From Toxorhynchites rutilus septentrionalis (Eukaryota > Arthropoda > Insecta > Diptera > Culicidae): a DNA stretch of 64,000 nucleotides. Positions 44,529-53,116 of the stretch are shown here, piece by piece. Positions within the stretch are counted from its first letter, which is position 1. Each line of letters begins with the position of its first letter. Below the pieces are notes generated by a model. The model worked only from the letters and a program-made list of their open reading frames with translations. It was not told the DNA's origin and did no database searches. Location of the stretch: the NCBI RefSeq assembly GCF_029784135.1, contig NC_073744.1:29308981-29372980 (forward strand), read 5' to 3'. The position numbers were made by a program, and so were the translations under genes.

Positions 44529-46600
44529 AAAGAGAAAAAGAAAGAGAGAAAGAAAAAGAAAAAAAGAGAGAAAGAGAGAGAATGAAGGAAAGAGAGATAG
44601 AGAGAGAAAGATAAAGAGAAAGAGAAAGAGAGAGAGGGAAAGATAGAGAAGGAAAGAGAGGGAAAAATAAAGAGAGAGAAAGAGAGAGAGGGAAAGATAG
44701 AGAAGGAAAGAGAGGGAAATATAGAGAGAGAGGGGGAGAGAGAGAGAGGGAGAGAGAGATAGAGGGAGAGAGAGAGATAGAGGGAGAGAGAGAGATAGAG
44801 GGAGAGAGAGAGATAGAGGGAGAGAGAGATAGAGGAAGAGAGAGATAGAGGGAGAGAGAGATAGAGGGAGAGAGAGATAGAGGGAGAGAGAGAGATAGAG
44901 GGAGAGAGAGAGATAGAGGGAGAGAGAGAGAGAGGGAGAGAGAGAGAGATAGAGGGAGAGAGAGATAGAGGAAGAGGGAGATAGAGGGAGAGAGAGAGAT
45001 AGAGGAAGAGAGAAATAGAGGGAGAGAGAGATAGAGGGAGAGAGAGATAGAGGGAGAGAGAGAGATGAAAAGAGAGAGTGAGAGAGAGAAGGAAAGAGTG
45101 GGAAGAGAAGGAAAAAGAGTGAGAGAGAGAAGGAAAGAGAGTGAGAAAGAGAAAGAGAGAGTGGGCGAAAGAGAAGGAAAGAGAGAGTGAGAGAGAGATG
45201 GAAAGAGAGAGAGAGAGCGGAGTACAGATCGCGACACAAGAGCGGTTGGCGGGTGGTTTGTGACCCTTTGTAAGTGACGATTCTAATAAAGTAAACTTAT
45301 AGATAGAAATCATGAACTCATTGAAATGCTCTGGCTTTAACACATAAATTCCTACGCCCGAGCAGATTCTACACCAATGATACGAGGGCTCCATGATAAG
45401 TGACTAACCTTTGAGAATAAACTTTTAGATCACTTGTGTCAGATACGTTTTGGTTCCTGCTAGCCTTGATGAATCTTTCCAAATTGAGGGAAAAACAATA
45501 AACGGATGGGAGCGTGCTCTAGAGAATACACCTGGTACACCTATTCTTTCTAGTGAAATGATCTTCAATCAGTTATCAAAACGCGGAATATTTATTTTCT
45601 CAAAATCCTAGGAAATTTGCAACGAGTTTCAATGCTAGAAAATAACCCAATTCACATAAAATTAACAAAATCAAACTAACCTTCTGGTGGGAGCAGTACG
45701 ACGAAATTGTCCGGAAAAACCCCTATGCGGCCCCTTAATTCTCCCTTCCACCAGCCCTTATCGGGCAGGTCCTTGGTAAGTATCGTTATGATGTCCCCTT
45801 CGTTGAGTTTCAGCTCGTCATCATTCGCTGGTGCGTAGGCAAACAAAACCCTGCACAACTCCCGTACAGGCTTCGGAGGAAGCGAGGGTGCATCCGCTAG
45901 TAATTGTTGCTGCTGCTGCTGAGCCAACGTCACATGATCCAGATCTTCCCTGGAGCTGTTCAAACTGCTTCGGCTTTTGTTCAAACTGTTGCTTTTCGAA
46001 AGATTACTAACTGCTAAACTGCTCTCAAGTACCGGTTTCACTCCGGTACTGCTTCTACGATTCGCAGATGTCGGCGAGGCGGATTCGATCGGTTCGACAA
46101 AGTTGGACGGGAAAACTCCAATCTTTCCGTTCAACTTACCCCGCCACCAGCCTTCCTCGACCTGGAAGTGGTGGGAATTATATCCACATTATATCGATTT
46201 TAATCCGAACACACTTACTTCTTCGAAAATCTCTATGACATCACCGACCGCTAACGTCAGCTCATCTGGTTTGTTCTCTCGGTAGCTGTAAATAACTTTA
46301 CATCTTCGATTCAGGGTAGCTGTTTTATCCCTGCGGGAATTAGCACCATATGATTAGCACGCGCGACTCGTTTATCGCCGAACATCCATCTTACTTACCT
46401 CAACACGACTGGATTCTTATCGTCCGGTTCCAGCACACGAACAAAGTTATCCGGAAACATACCGGTCCTGCCGGTTGCCGTCAGTGTACCTTCCCACCAG
46501 CCGCCGGGCTGAATTTTGATGTTGGTAATGATGGCACCTTTCTTCAGCGTTAGCTCATCCGTCTCCTTGGCCGTGTAGTCGTACTCGACGATGGCGCTCA
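33253..46600 (-). CDS. CIN85/CD2AP-family SH3 adaptor (cindr orthologue), 5' exon missing
   Basis: CDS complement(join(33253..35066,45681..46161,46219..46330,46399..46600)); all junctions have GT/AG and phases agree. The visible part encodes 868 aa. SH3-A (exon 46600-46399) has VEYDYTAKETDELTLKKG, GGWWEGT, GMFPDNFVRV. SH3-B is split over two exons (YSYRENKPDELTL, then EEGWWRGKLNGKIGVFPSNFVEP). SH3-C is LFAYAPANDDELKLNEGD, KGWWKGEL, GVFPDNFV. The long last exon holds Ser/Pro-rich linker, a capping-protein-interaction-like segment (KDMRANRAKAPKRRPP, about residues 208-223 of that exon frame), polyQ/N stretches, and a terminal coiled coil (VQDLEQKVNRMERQLSAQ onward). Family members link endocytosis, Cbl and actin at the cell cortex. 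The first exon, supplying the start Met, was not found. Length agrees with fly Cindr. Confidence 0.93.
35250..35520 (-). repeat. Helitron-like 3' terminal fragment and GTCCAC palindromic repeat
   Basis: About 35251-35385 matches, in reverse orientation, the 3' end of the Helitron-like element (AACTGACCCGGCAAAATTCGT and GGACCCATGAA-type words). It is followed by GTCCACCACGTGGAC at 35402-35416 and GTCCACGTGGAC at 35483-35494, short palindromes that bracket a CT-rich segment. A related GTCCACCTGGAC word is at 39785. Confidence 0.5.
35704..37001 (-). mobile_element. DD37E mariner-type transposon, apparently complete (1298 bp)
   Basis: Terminal inverted repeats of about 50 bp, beginning AAGGGTGTGTCACATCAAAT at both ends, differ at one position by eye. 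They are flanked by TA at 35702-35703 and 37002-37003. Between them is a single uninterrupted transposase gene on -. The match to the mosquito ITmD37E family is by catalytic spacing. It sits in the large cindr intron, in the same orientation as the gene. Confidence 0.92.
35833..36849 (-). CDS. DD37E (ITmD37E-type) transposase, 338 aa, intact
   Basis: One open frame with an ATG about 150 bp inside the right terminal repeat. Residues about 8-110 form a paired-type double helix-turn-helix (SHRDIGKMLGIVQSTVSRVLK; SSVRDVANKLNLSSSFVQR) that binds the terminal repeats. The catalytic triad is D147 (VMDDETYVK), D241 (FWPDLASCHHS) and E279 (ELRPIEKYW), with 37 residues between the last two. Mariner-superfamily transposases cut and paste at TA. 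Full length and without stops, frameshifts or missing catalytic residues, so it could be active or recently active. Confidence 0.93.
   Translation of the reverse strand: MSSNEKERRELILCTHFENPELSHRDIGKMLGIVQSTVSRVLKRYFENLTIDRKVKNGKNGCSVSEKDHKRVVKQFRRDPRSSVRDVANKLNLSSSFVQRTKQREGLRTYKVQKAPNRDERQNMVGKTRARKLYTEMLTKPHCLVMDDETYVKADFRQLPGLLFFSAEDKFSVPEEIRKQKLSKFVKKYMVWQAICSCGQRSAPFVMTGTVNGQVYLRECLQKRLLPLLKQHEGPTIFWPDLASCHHSKDVLEWYEANGVTFMPKEMNPPNAPELRPIEKYWAIMKQALRKNPKVVKSEADFKRKWISFKKKLQPDVVQNLMDGVKRKVRAYGLGLEV
37004..40225. other. cindr intron, no gene seen
   Basis: AT-rich intronic DNA. I see decayed repeat words but no supported gene: 38766-38835 resembles 13393-13455 (the AAGTGCGCTA word), and T-runs lie at 38229 and 38335. 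Short frames on both strands lack domains. Confidence 0.4.
40226..40514 (-). pseudogene. mariner (DD34D-type) transposase fragment
   Basis: A minus-strand frame reads AHRSIIVNEFLTKDSRNVIEQARYSPDMAPCDFFLFPKLK, the mariner signature around the last catalytic residues (YSPDLAPCDFFLFPKLK). Only this carboxyl part is present. No terminal repeats found. Confidence 0.8.
40741..40960 (+). repeat. tRNA-derived SINE-like sequence
   Basis: The head GGCGATCTGGCGTAGTGGTA carries an A-box-like TGGCGTAGTGG, and about 35 bases further GGTCACGAGTTTAATTCTC resembles a B-box, a tRNA-type internal promoter. A non-tRNA body follows. No clear A-tail or target duplication was found. Confidence 0.55.
41640..43203 (+). 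pseudogene. 5'-truncated Jockey-type LINE, reverse transcriptase region and 3' end
   Basis: Starts abruptly within the reverse transcriptase at NPGPDGVPSIVLKK. It continues with FKKGSKKEVQNYRGIACL, TDFSAAFDTINHQL, GVPQGSHLGPYIF and the catalytic YADDFKAF. An in-frame TAA at 42367-42369 interrupts after AAWCD; the same frame resumes at once (NRMILNPTKCSIISF). Near 42820 the frame shifts and the carboxyl end continues to 43115. The 3' UTR ends with AATAAATAAATA and an A-run at about 43200. There is no RNase H, in keeping with Jockey/CR1-type elements. Dead copy inside the cindr intron. Confidence 0.85.
43204..44240. repeat. left flank repeat of the GA-rich tract
   Basis: About 43670-43835 is repeated directly at 45235-45376. 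Both contain GAGCGGTTGGCGG, TTCTAATAAAGTA and CACATAAATTCCTACGCCCG. The rest is AT-rich with no gene. Confidence 0.6.
44262..45225. repeat. ~1-kb GA-rich polypurine microsatellite
   Basis: Nearly every + base is G or A over about 960 bp. The left half is made of GAAAGAAAGAGAGAGA-type units and the right half (about 44750-45070) of a higher-order unit around GATAGAGGGAGAGAGA. The very long Ser/Leu/Phe and Arg/Glu/Lys frames across it are composition artefacts. In the cindr transcript it becomes a CU-rich stretch about 450 nt after the exon 46161-45681 donor. It is flanked by 150-bp direct repeats. Confidence 0.9.
45377..45680 (-). other. cindr intron next to exon donor
   Basis: Intron sequence downstream (on -) of the donor GTTAGT at 45680-45675. 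No other feature seen. Confidence 0.5.
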
Positions 46601-47526
46601 CTGGAATGCAAAATAAAAACAGGTGAATATACCTTTTTTTCTGAAACAACAGCATCAAGAACGCGACATGTTTCTTATTATGAAAGGTATGGTATTTCAA
46701 GCATCGAGAACCCACTCAAAGGTGCTAGCATGCCTCACAAACCGGTGTTGAAGGCGACGACCCAAGGGATCACACCAAAATGCAGCGGAATGGAGCGCAC
46801 ATTGCCAAGCCCAATCTTTGTTTTTTTCTCCCTTCCGTCTCACAGCCGCCGCCAAGCCTATTTCCAATCCGCCACCCAATCGATACCCACACACCCCCGA
46901 CCCGCCCTGCGCCAAGGGTTTTTGTCTTGACACCACATTTCGGAGGATGCATACATCGGGCTGCGGTATCAGCTAACCAACCACCATCACAACCACTGGT
47001 GAGTAGCAAGCGATAGTGTTGGTTACATAAAGCTTGTAAATATAGGTCAGTTCTACTCTTGTAGCGAGAGATGAACGCGGATCCTATACACACAGTGAAA
47101 CTGGATAAACACCAACTGAAGGAGCGCATTTCGCGGGGCGGGGGGAGGGGGGGGGGAAACGGTGCTTGCAAGAGAGATGATGTTTAGAAATGTCATCAGG
47201 TAATAAAAAAAGCGAGCGAGCGCTGAAAAGCATGCTTTCCGCGCGACAGGAGAATTGCCTTTTAAAACTCACAGTCCACGACACGTGATTGGGGTGAGGG
47301 TGGAGGAGGTTTATTTCTAATTATTTAATCCTAAAAGTTGAAAACAATCTCTATTCTAAGCATTGCAAAATTGACAACAAATTAACCTTTCAAGTAAAAG
47401 TTTGTGATTTAGCGTACTTTTTTTTCGTCAGTGGGTGATGTCAACACCAAACCGCTACTTGGGTAGTGAAGGTTTTTGTTTATTTGTTGATGTTGATGAT
47501 GAAAAGTTTTTTATCAAAATGGCAAG
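46601..47526 (-). other. cindr upstream intron, GC-richer segment
   Basis: Follows the acceptor CATTCCAG on -. It contains C-rich sequence near 46840-46920 and a G-run (about 47138-47155). No exon with a start codon and matching phase was found. Overlapping frames on both strands have no domains. Confidence 0.4.
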
Positions 47527-47528
47527 TA

Positions 47529-48111
47529 CACTGCGTTTTACAACTGTAGAACCACTCATTTATTCTGTGTTTGCACATATATGTAAGAAGTCGATTAAAT
47601 TGAAGTATATAGTGTAGGATATAACAACTTTCTTCATTTAAAAGACTGGCCATTTGAACTTTATTGTTGTGTTCAGGCGCGAAACATTCAAGAAACAAAA
47701 ATTCCAGTGTTTCATAACTATAGAACCAGATGGAAAAACTCACACTCCTTTACAAAATTAACGTCAATTTCACAATAAATTTCTATCAAGAACAAATGAG
47801 TGATCGTACGAATAGTAGATGCAGCTTACAAGCAGTATGAGGGATTTGAAGAGCTTAAACGAGCAGTATCATCTGCGTAGAAAGAAATACACATTACAAC
47901 ATGGTGCAGCTTGGTCGAACCACCCCAAATGGGTTATTTGAACTGATCGAGAACTAAAGATGACCTACAAATGATAAACTTATTGTAATTCATGTCTTTT
48001 AAGTGAACATAGTTGTTATATCCTACATTATATACGTCAATTCAACCAGCTTCTTACATGTCTCTGGAAACTCAGAAAAAATTAGTGGTTCTATAGTTGT
48101 GAAACGCAGTG
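47529..48111. mobile_element. Tc1-type MITE with TA duplication (583 bp)
   Basis: Ends CACTGCGTTTTACAACTGTA and the inverse of CACTGCGTTTCACAACTATA, flanked by TA at 47527-47528 and 48112-48113. An inner partial terminus-like sequence (TTTCATAACTATAGAACCA) lies at 47709-47727. Non-coding. Related to the rearranged copy at 13585-13940. Confidence 0.75.
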
Positions 48112-48118
48112 TATGAGG

Positions 48119-48900
48119 AAAGGAATAGATAATGTTACACGTACAATGTTAATAAGTAAGACTTGTTGAGAAAATACATTGCGGGCAATAGCAGCTGCTG
48201 TCGGAAAAACCCACGCTACGGTAAAGAAAATCATAAGCAAGTGGAAATACGAAGAAACCATGGAAATATCCCGGGTAAAGGACGCAAACGGATCTTGTCT
48301 TGTCTTGTGTTGATGAACGGGTAATTGTGCGAACATTGTGAATGAACCCTAAAACAAACATTCCTAAATTGACTACCCAAGTAGCCGGCACCATTGGAAG
48401 ACCTGCCATCACAGAGATGAGTATACAGGAACAATCTGGGCGATCGTGTTGGCCGTGAAAAGTCTTTTAATCTCAAAGGTGAATATGAAAAAAACGACTA
48501 GAGTATTCTAAGTCATATGTAAACAGACTTAAAGAGTTCTGGAACAGAACTCCAGAATCGGTGCCAGATTCCAAATGCTGAATATGAAAACCAGAATCGG
48601 TGCTTCATATTCAGCATTTGGTTCCCATAATAAAACACGGCGGTGGCAGTCAGCTGTTGTATGCTGCAACGGCGGTTTCTGGAACTGGAACCATGGAGTT
48701 TAACAATTTGGAAAATTAAGAACCGTCTGACGAATAAAAATCCAGGGAACAAAGTGGAACTCGAAACGGCGATTATGGAGATCTGACAAAGTATTCCGTC
48801 TACAGTGATCAGAAATCTCGCCGAATTGATGCCACGGCGCTTGCAGGTAATGCTGGACGCCAAAGGGGGGTCATATCTAATACTAGAGGATTGATTTTTT
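48119..48900 (+). pseudogene. decayed Tc1 transposase
   Basis: Pieces in changing frames follow the Tc1 order: a helix-turn-helix (RAIAAAVGKTHATVKKIISKW, about 48180), NPKTNIPKLTTQVAGTIGRP (about 48340), the KHGGGSQLLYAATAVSGTGTM segment at the second catalytic region (48634), and the carboxyl end IRNLAELMPRRLQVMLDAKGG (48810-48870). Stops and frameshifts are frequent, so it is inactive. Confidence 0.75.
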
Positions 48901-48906
48901 TATATA

Positions 48907-49220
48907 CAATAGAACTCCGGTAAACCGCGGAATAGTCGGGTTAGGTCACCGCGTATAACGAAAAACGCGGATAACGTAATAAAGGGTTAAAAAAGAGGTG
49001 TCAACACGAAAAAAAGATGTTGCATGAAAACTATGTTTCATCAATACAGAAAGCATCATTAAAATATCTATCTGTAAGGTCGTGTACACCAATGTTCAGA
49101 TAATGTGAAAGTCATGACCACAACAAAAGCGCAAGACCCTACCACTCAATGGCAAATTTCGGGAAGGTTTATAGAATTACTAGGCAATTCATCCGCTCGC
49201 GGATAATCGAGGTTCTACTG
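48907..49220. mobile_element. pogo-like MITE 1 (314 bp)
   Basis: Ends CAATAGAACTCCGGTAAACC and the inverse of CAGTAGAACCTCGATTATCC, flanked by TA on both sides. CAGTAGAACCTCGATTA-type termini and TA targets are typical of the pogo/Tigger group. Interior AT-rich, non-coding. Confidence 0.65.
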
Positions 49221-49346
49221 TATTAACATTTCTGGATTGATTAAAATTTAAAAACTTGAACTGTACACTCAATTTTGCTGCGTCTGAATTTTGTTTGTTC
49301 TCTGAACACGAGGTAAAAATGAGACCATTTTATTTTTTTCTTACTA

Positions 49347-49741
49347 CAGGGAAACTTCGATATAACGTACCCTCGTTATGGCGTACCCTCGATATAACGT
49401 CACTCGATATAACGTACATTTTACCTCGATATAACGTACACATTTTCAAAGTCCAAAGGAATATTTTTTTGATTATAGTTTTTCTGAAAGAACAATAAAT
49501 TACTCTTAATCAATCCCGAAGTACAACTGTTTTGCGATTCCAGATTCTAAATGAATCAAATTTTGATTTACAGTACGAAGGGAAACATCATGAGAAAGAT
49601 TAGCTTCGTCTTCTAGTTGAATTTCCTCATTAACCCTACTCAAACAGCAACACAATAAGCTACGTTTCTGAGTTCTTTATTTTGCTTCGATATAACGTAC
49701 AATTTTGAAAGTAAAATGTACATTATATCGAAGTTACCCTG
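49347..49741. mobile_element. pogo-like MITE 2 (395 bp) with repeated TCGATATAACGTAC
   Basis: Ends CAGGGAAACTTCGATATAAC and the inverse of CAGGGTAACTTCGATATAAT, flanked by TA. The CTCGATATAACGT unit occurs several times near the left end and again, inverted, at the right: probable transposase-binding iterons. Non-coding. Confidence 0.65.
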
Positions 49742-51110
49742 TACTACATGAGAGTAAAAAGGATCAACTATTCGACGAATATAAGTGGTATTATATTATT
49801 TATTTTTAAACTCCGGTGAAACTCAAAAATACCGAACCAACCAGGTGTTTACACTTAATTTTGCGATTGACTGTACAATCACTTTTGGACGCAGTGTTTA
49901 TCAGTTGTGTGTCTGGAAGAAGAACGTTTCGATACATGAATACAAATCTCGACAACTTGTGTATTGTTCTCGCGGGGACTATAATGATTCATTAATCAAC
50001 CATATTCAGCTGCTTCTACAAAACCACGCAAATCTTCGACTATTTTAGGATTGGGTCCATCTCGAAACACCATTAGTCACCAGTTATCTCACGGTCCCGC
50101 GTTAGATAATAACTTGGCTTCACAAAACTCACAATTACTACAACTCAAGCAACGCACTATCCTTTTTCCTTGTTGATATCAATGTTCAATTCAGATGGCA
50201 CTCTTCAATAAATAAACTAAAATGCAATCCATTTCCGCACCACTTATCCAGGTACGAGAAAGGCAATTGCCACACTCACGATTGAGAAGCACACAGTTGG
50301 CCCGAAGGTATGATTCCCTTGGACCGTCGTTTGTGGCTTGCCACAAGCCAAATACTGCGCGAATGTCTTCCGCTAATCGAGTATTCAAAACTTGTTCGAT
50401 CCGATGAGTAAGAAGCGCAACAACCAGTCACACAGTCGGTGACATACTGGTAACCGCAATGTCGTAAACTAAAACTTGAGCGATTGAGTTGTGTGATGCC
50501 ATGCATCCACCAGCAAACAAAACAAAGTGCGACTGCTGCCTGTGGTGACTCTGCCGCCCGAGAGCCGATACCGAAACCTGTCGGCCCTGAGGGGATGAGT
50601 TACATCAACAAAAGCTGCTGCTAACACTAATATCGCGGGATACTACTAAGACTGTGCACACGGTAAGCGTGTGAGTTTGTCTGGTATGTGTGGTGAGATT
50701 CTTTACTCCTTTCTGTTCGTTCTATCCGCACGACAATACCTGACGCGGGGGGAGGTAAATATGATATGTTATGCTTTGTTGCCTTGCCTAAACTGACAGC
50801 TTCAATTAATTTGTGCGCTTCATTGCGTGCCCATACTGGACGACTCTAGTTATTTAGAGCTTTTTTTCTTGTTCCGGAGATGCGTAGATGGAAACGGAAC
50901 GAGAATGAGACAATGTCAAGATAACGCAAATTAATTAGTTATTGACCGTAAAGTGTATACAACAGGTGAGTTACACTTGAAGGCAGAGGAAACGCAACAT
51001 AGGCATAAGATAGTTGAATTGAATTTAAATTTGATATAAAAATGAGAAAATGAAACTAAGTTTCTCCAAGCTGTATGAATACATATCGCCACCGACAACA
51101 AATGATAATT
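49742..51110. other. no gene supported
   Basis: Contains a self-complementary TTGTGGCTTGCCACAAGCCAA segment around 50330 and CG-richer sequence at 50400-50650. It may contain upstream cindr exons or promoter, but nothing distinctive supports that. Confidence 0.3.
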
Positions 51111-51114
51111 TTTA

Positions 51115-51480
51115 ACTTTGCATTGATGGAAAAAAAGACCGGAATGGGCCCGAAGACACGGTGAAGTGATTTTACTGCATGATAACGCATCGGCACACAC
51201 CGCTAAAGCCGTGGAGGACGTAATAAAAACACTTAACTGGGAAACGTTTAAACACCCGCCGTATTCTGCAGACCTGGCCCAGTCAGATTATTAGCTCATT
51301 GCTTCAATGTGACAGGCACTTGCGCAGCAGCACTTCGCCGAATATAAAAAATGTCGAAAAACCGCTCGGCGAATGGTTTTCGTCGAATCAAACAAAATGT
51401 TTTATTGGAAAGTATTCCACAATTTGCCTGGGAATTGGGCGAAATGTGTAGAATGAAACGGGAGTTACTTCAAATATAAA
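51115..51480 (+). pseudogene. mariner transposase carboxyl-terminal relic
   Basis: Reads VILLHDNASAHTAKAVEDVIKT, then NWETFKHPPYSADLAQSDY followed by a stop: the mariner HDNA and PPYSPDLAPSDY motifs with DD34D-type spacing. Further frame pieces (FAEYKKC, LPGNWAKCVE) match the tail. At least two stops are visible. No terminal repeats found. Confidence 0.8.
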
Positions 51481-51654
51481 TATTTTTTTAACTTTCCTGA
51501 AAATCATATGAAAATCTGAAAATAAATCATAAAAACCAAATAAAAACATTTTTCATGTTAAACGGTTTCATTGTGATAAAACATAATAATAATACAGATA
51601 ATGTACGAAAGCTAAAAAATAATCAGGCAAGTAGTAGTTATCACACCCCTTAAT

Positions 51655-51770
51655 CTAGGGCATTGATGAGACTAAAATAAAATCGTGGGGCATGCTGGTT
51701 TTCCGTAGTTAATATTTTCATCATATGTCCCAAGATTTTATTTTAGTCTCATCAATGCTCATACCCGTGT
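51655..51770. repeat. inverted repeat around a 60-bp centre
   Basis: GCATTGATGAGACTAAAATA and its reverse complement lie at 51660-51684 and 51742-51766 on either side of a short centre, giving a hairpin of about 25 bp. Confidence 0.75.
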
Positions 51771-52110
51771 TCTACTAGTCATTCCCTTTCATTTAATACC
51801 TATATTGATGGGGTTTTGAGTAAATATGTAATCCGTAATTTTGTGGTGGCGTCCATTTTGGAATTGCATTCCTCACGAATAACAGTGTTCTACTAGTCAA
51901 GCCCTTTCATTTGATACCCATTTTGATGGAGTTTTGGGAAAACCCATATTGATGGGGTTTTGAGAAAATGTGTAACCCGCCATTTTGTAGCGGCCGCCAT
52001 CTTGGATTTTCAAAATCATGAAATGCGCAGTTTTATAATGACTGCAGAGATAAAGGATCAATCGGTCAACAGGAAGCGGATTAAATTTCTATTGATGTAG
52101 CAAAGCGCTA
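51771..52110 (+). repeat. tandem CTACTAGTCA-type dispersed repeat
   Basis: Two units of about 115 bp starting GTGTTCTACTAGTCA with CCCTTTCATTT and TTGATGGGGTTTTGAG, the second followed by a further partial unit and CGGCCGCCATCTTGGATTTT. This looks like part of a dispersed element. No coding frame. Confidence 0.65.
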
Positions 52111-52741
52111 CAGACAAACATATTACAAACATACAAACATGCAGATTACTGGGCAAGCTAAATAAAACCGTTTAAAACCCCGAACAATTTCAACTCGCCC
52201 ACCTGGTAGATACTGGACAGAAAAATTAAGGATGATCAAGTTTGACAACAAGACACTGCGATTCTTCAAACTGAATTCGTGTTGAATTAATCCTATTTGA
52301 AGTACTGAATAATTTATCAAAACAATTGAACAAAATTTCATTATCACATGTGTAGCGTTAGAATCTATAATTTGGCGTTTTGAATAGTTCCTAACACTTT
52401 TGTTATACAGCTTGAGCTGAAGTTTGGGTAGACTGTACACATGTTTGATTGACCTGAAGCTGCGAAATTGCACACAGAACACACTGGATGTCGCTTGGGA
52501 GTAGCAAACCATTCTCATTGTACATCTTTCGGTAATTCGAGAATTCCTAGCACTTTTACTATACAGTAACTTAAGCACAGAGTGGTTACGAATGGTTACA
52601 GTTGGCTTATGGTTAATTTTTCAACTTAACCATAATTTGCCTTAATTTCGGAGAGATATGAATATCATCACAATTGCATACAACTAGGTAGAACAATAAT
52701 CCGCCTGATAAGCAATGTACAGGGTCTTTCAGATTAAAATC
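52111..52741. other. no gene seen
   Basis: AT-rich flank of the LINE insertion. A minus-strand 151-codon frame has no recognisable domain. The pair TAACACTTTTGTTATACAG and TAGCACTTTTACTATACAG (about 52391 and 52549) marks a weak internal duplication. Confidence 0.4.
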
Positions 52742-53116
52742 TGAATTTGTTTAATTTTTTTTTTTTTTTTTTTTTTTATAAATTCGTTTATTTTTACAGG
52801 CTCAGTTACATAAGTTTAAAGGAGCCGAAATCTTAAATATATTTTTAAAACTATATATATGAACAATTTTCTTAAATCTATGGTTAGTAATGTGAGAAAC
52901 CGATTACTCGTGGTGGACTCGAGATTAAAAGGGTGACATTTTCTCAGGAAAAGGATGGGGTATATGGAAATTATTACAATGTTGATAATCACACACACTC
53001 AATTCTTAAATCTATTCGTACATCAGTTGTGAATTTACATTTCATTCTTCTGTTTATAGCAAGCGGACCAATTACTCACAAAGGAAGAAATGGAGGGTAT
53101 AAGGATATAAGGATAA

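Noticed and set aside
44091..45394. Minus-strand frames of 343-402 codons rich in Ser, Leu and Phe
   Set aside because: They are translations of the GA microsatellite in all three frames, with no start context, domain or splice support.
48091..48476. Minus-strand frames of about 81-87 codons
   Set aside because: Antisense to the decayed Tc1 transposase on +, no features of their own.
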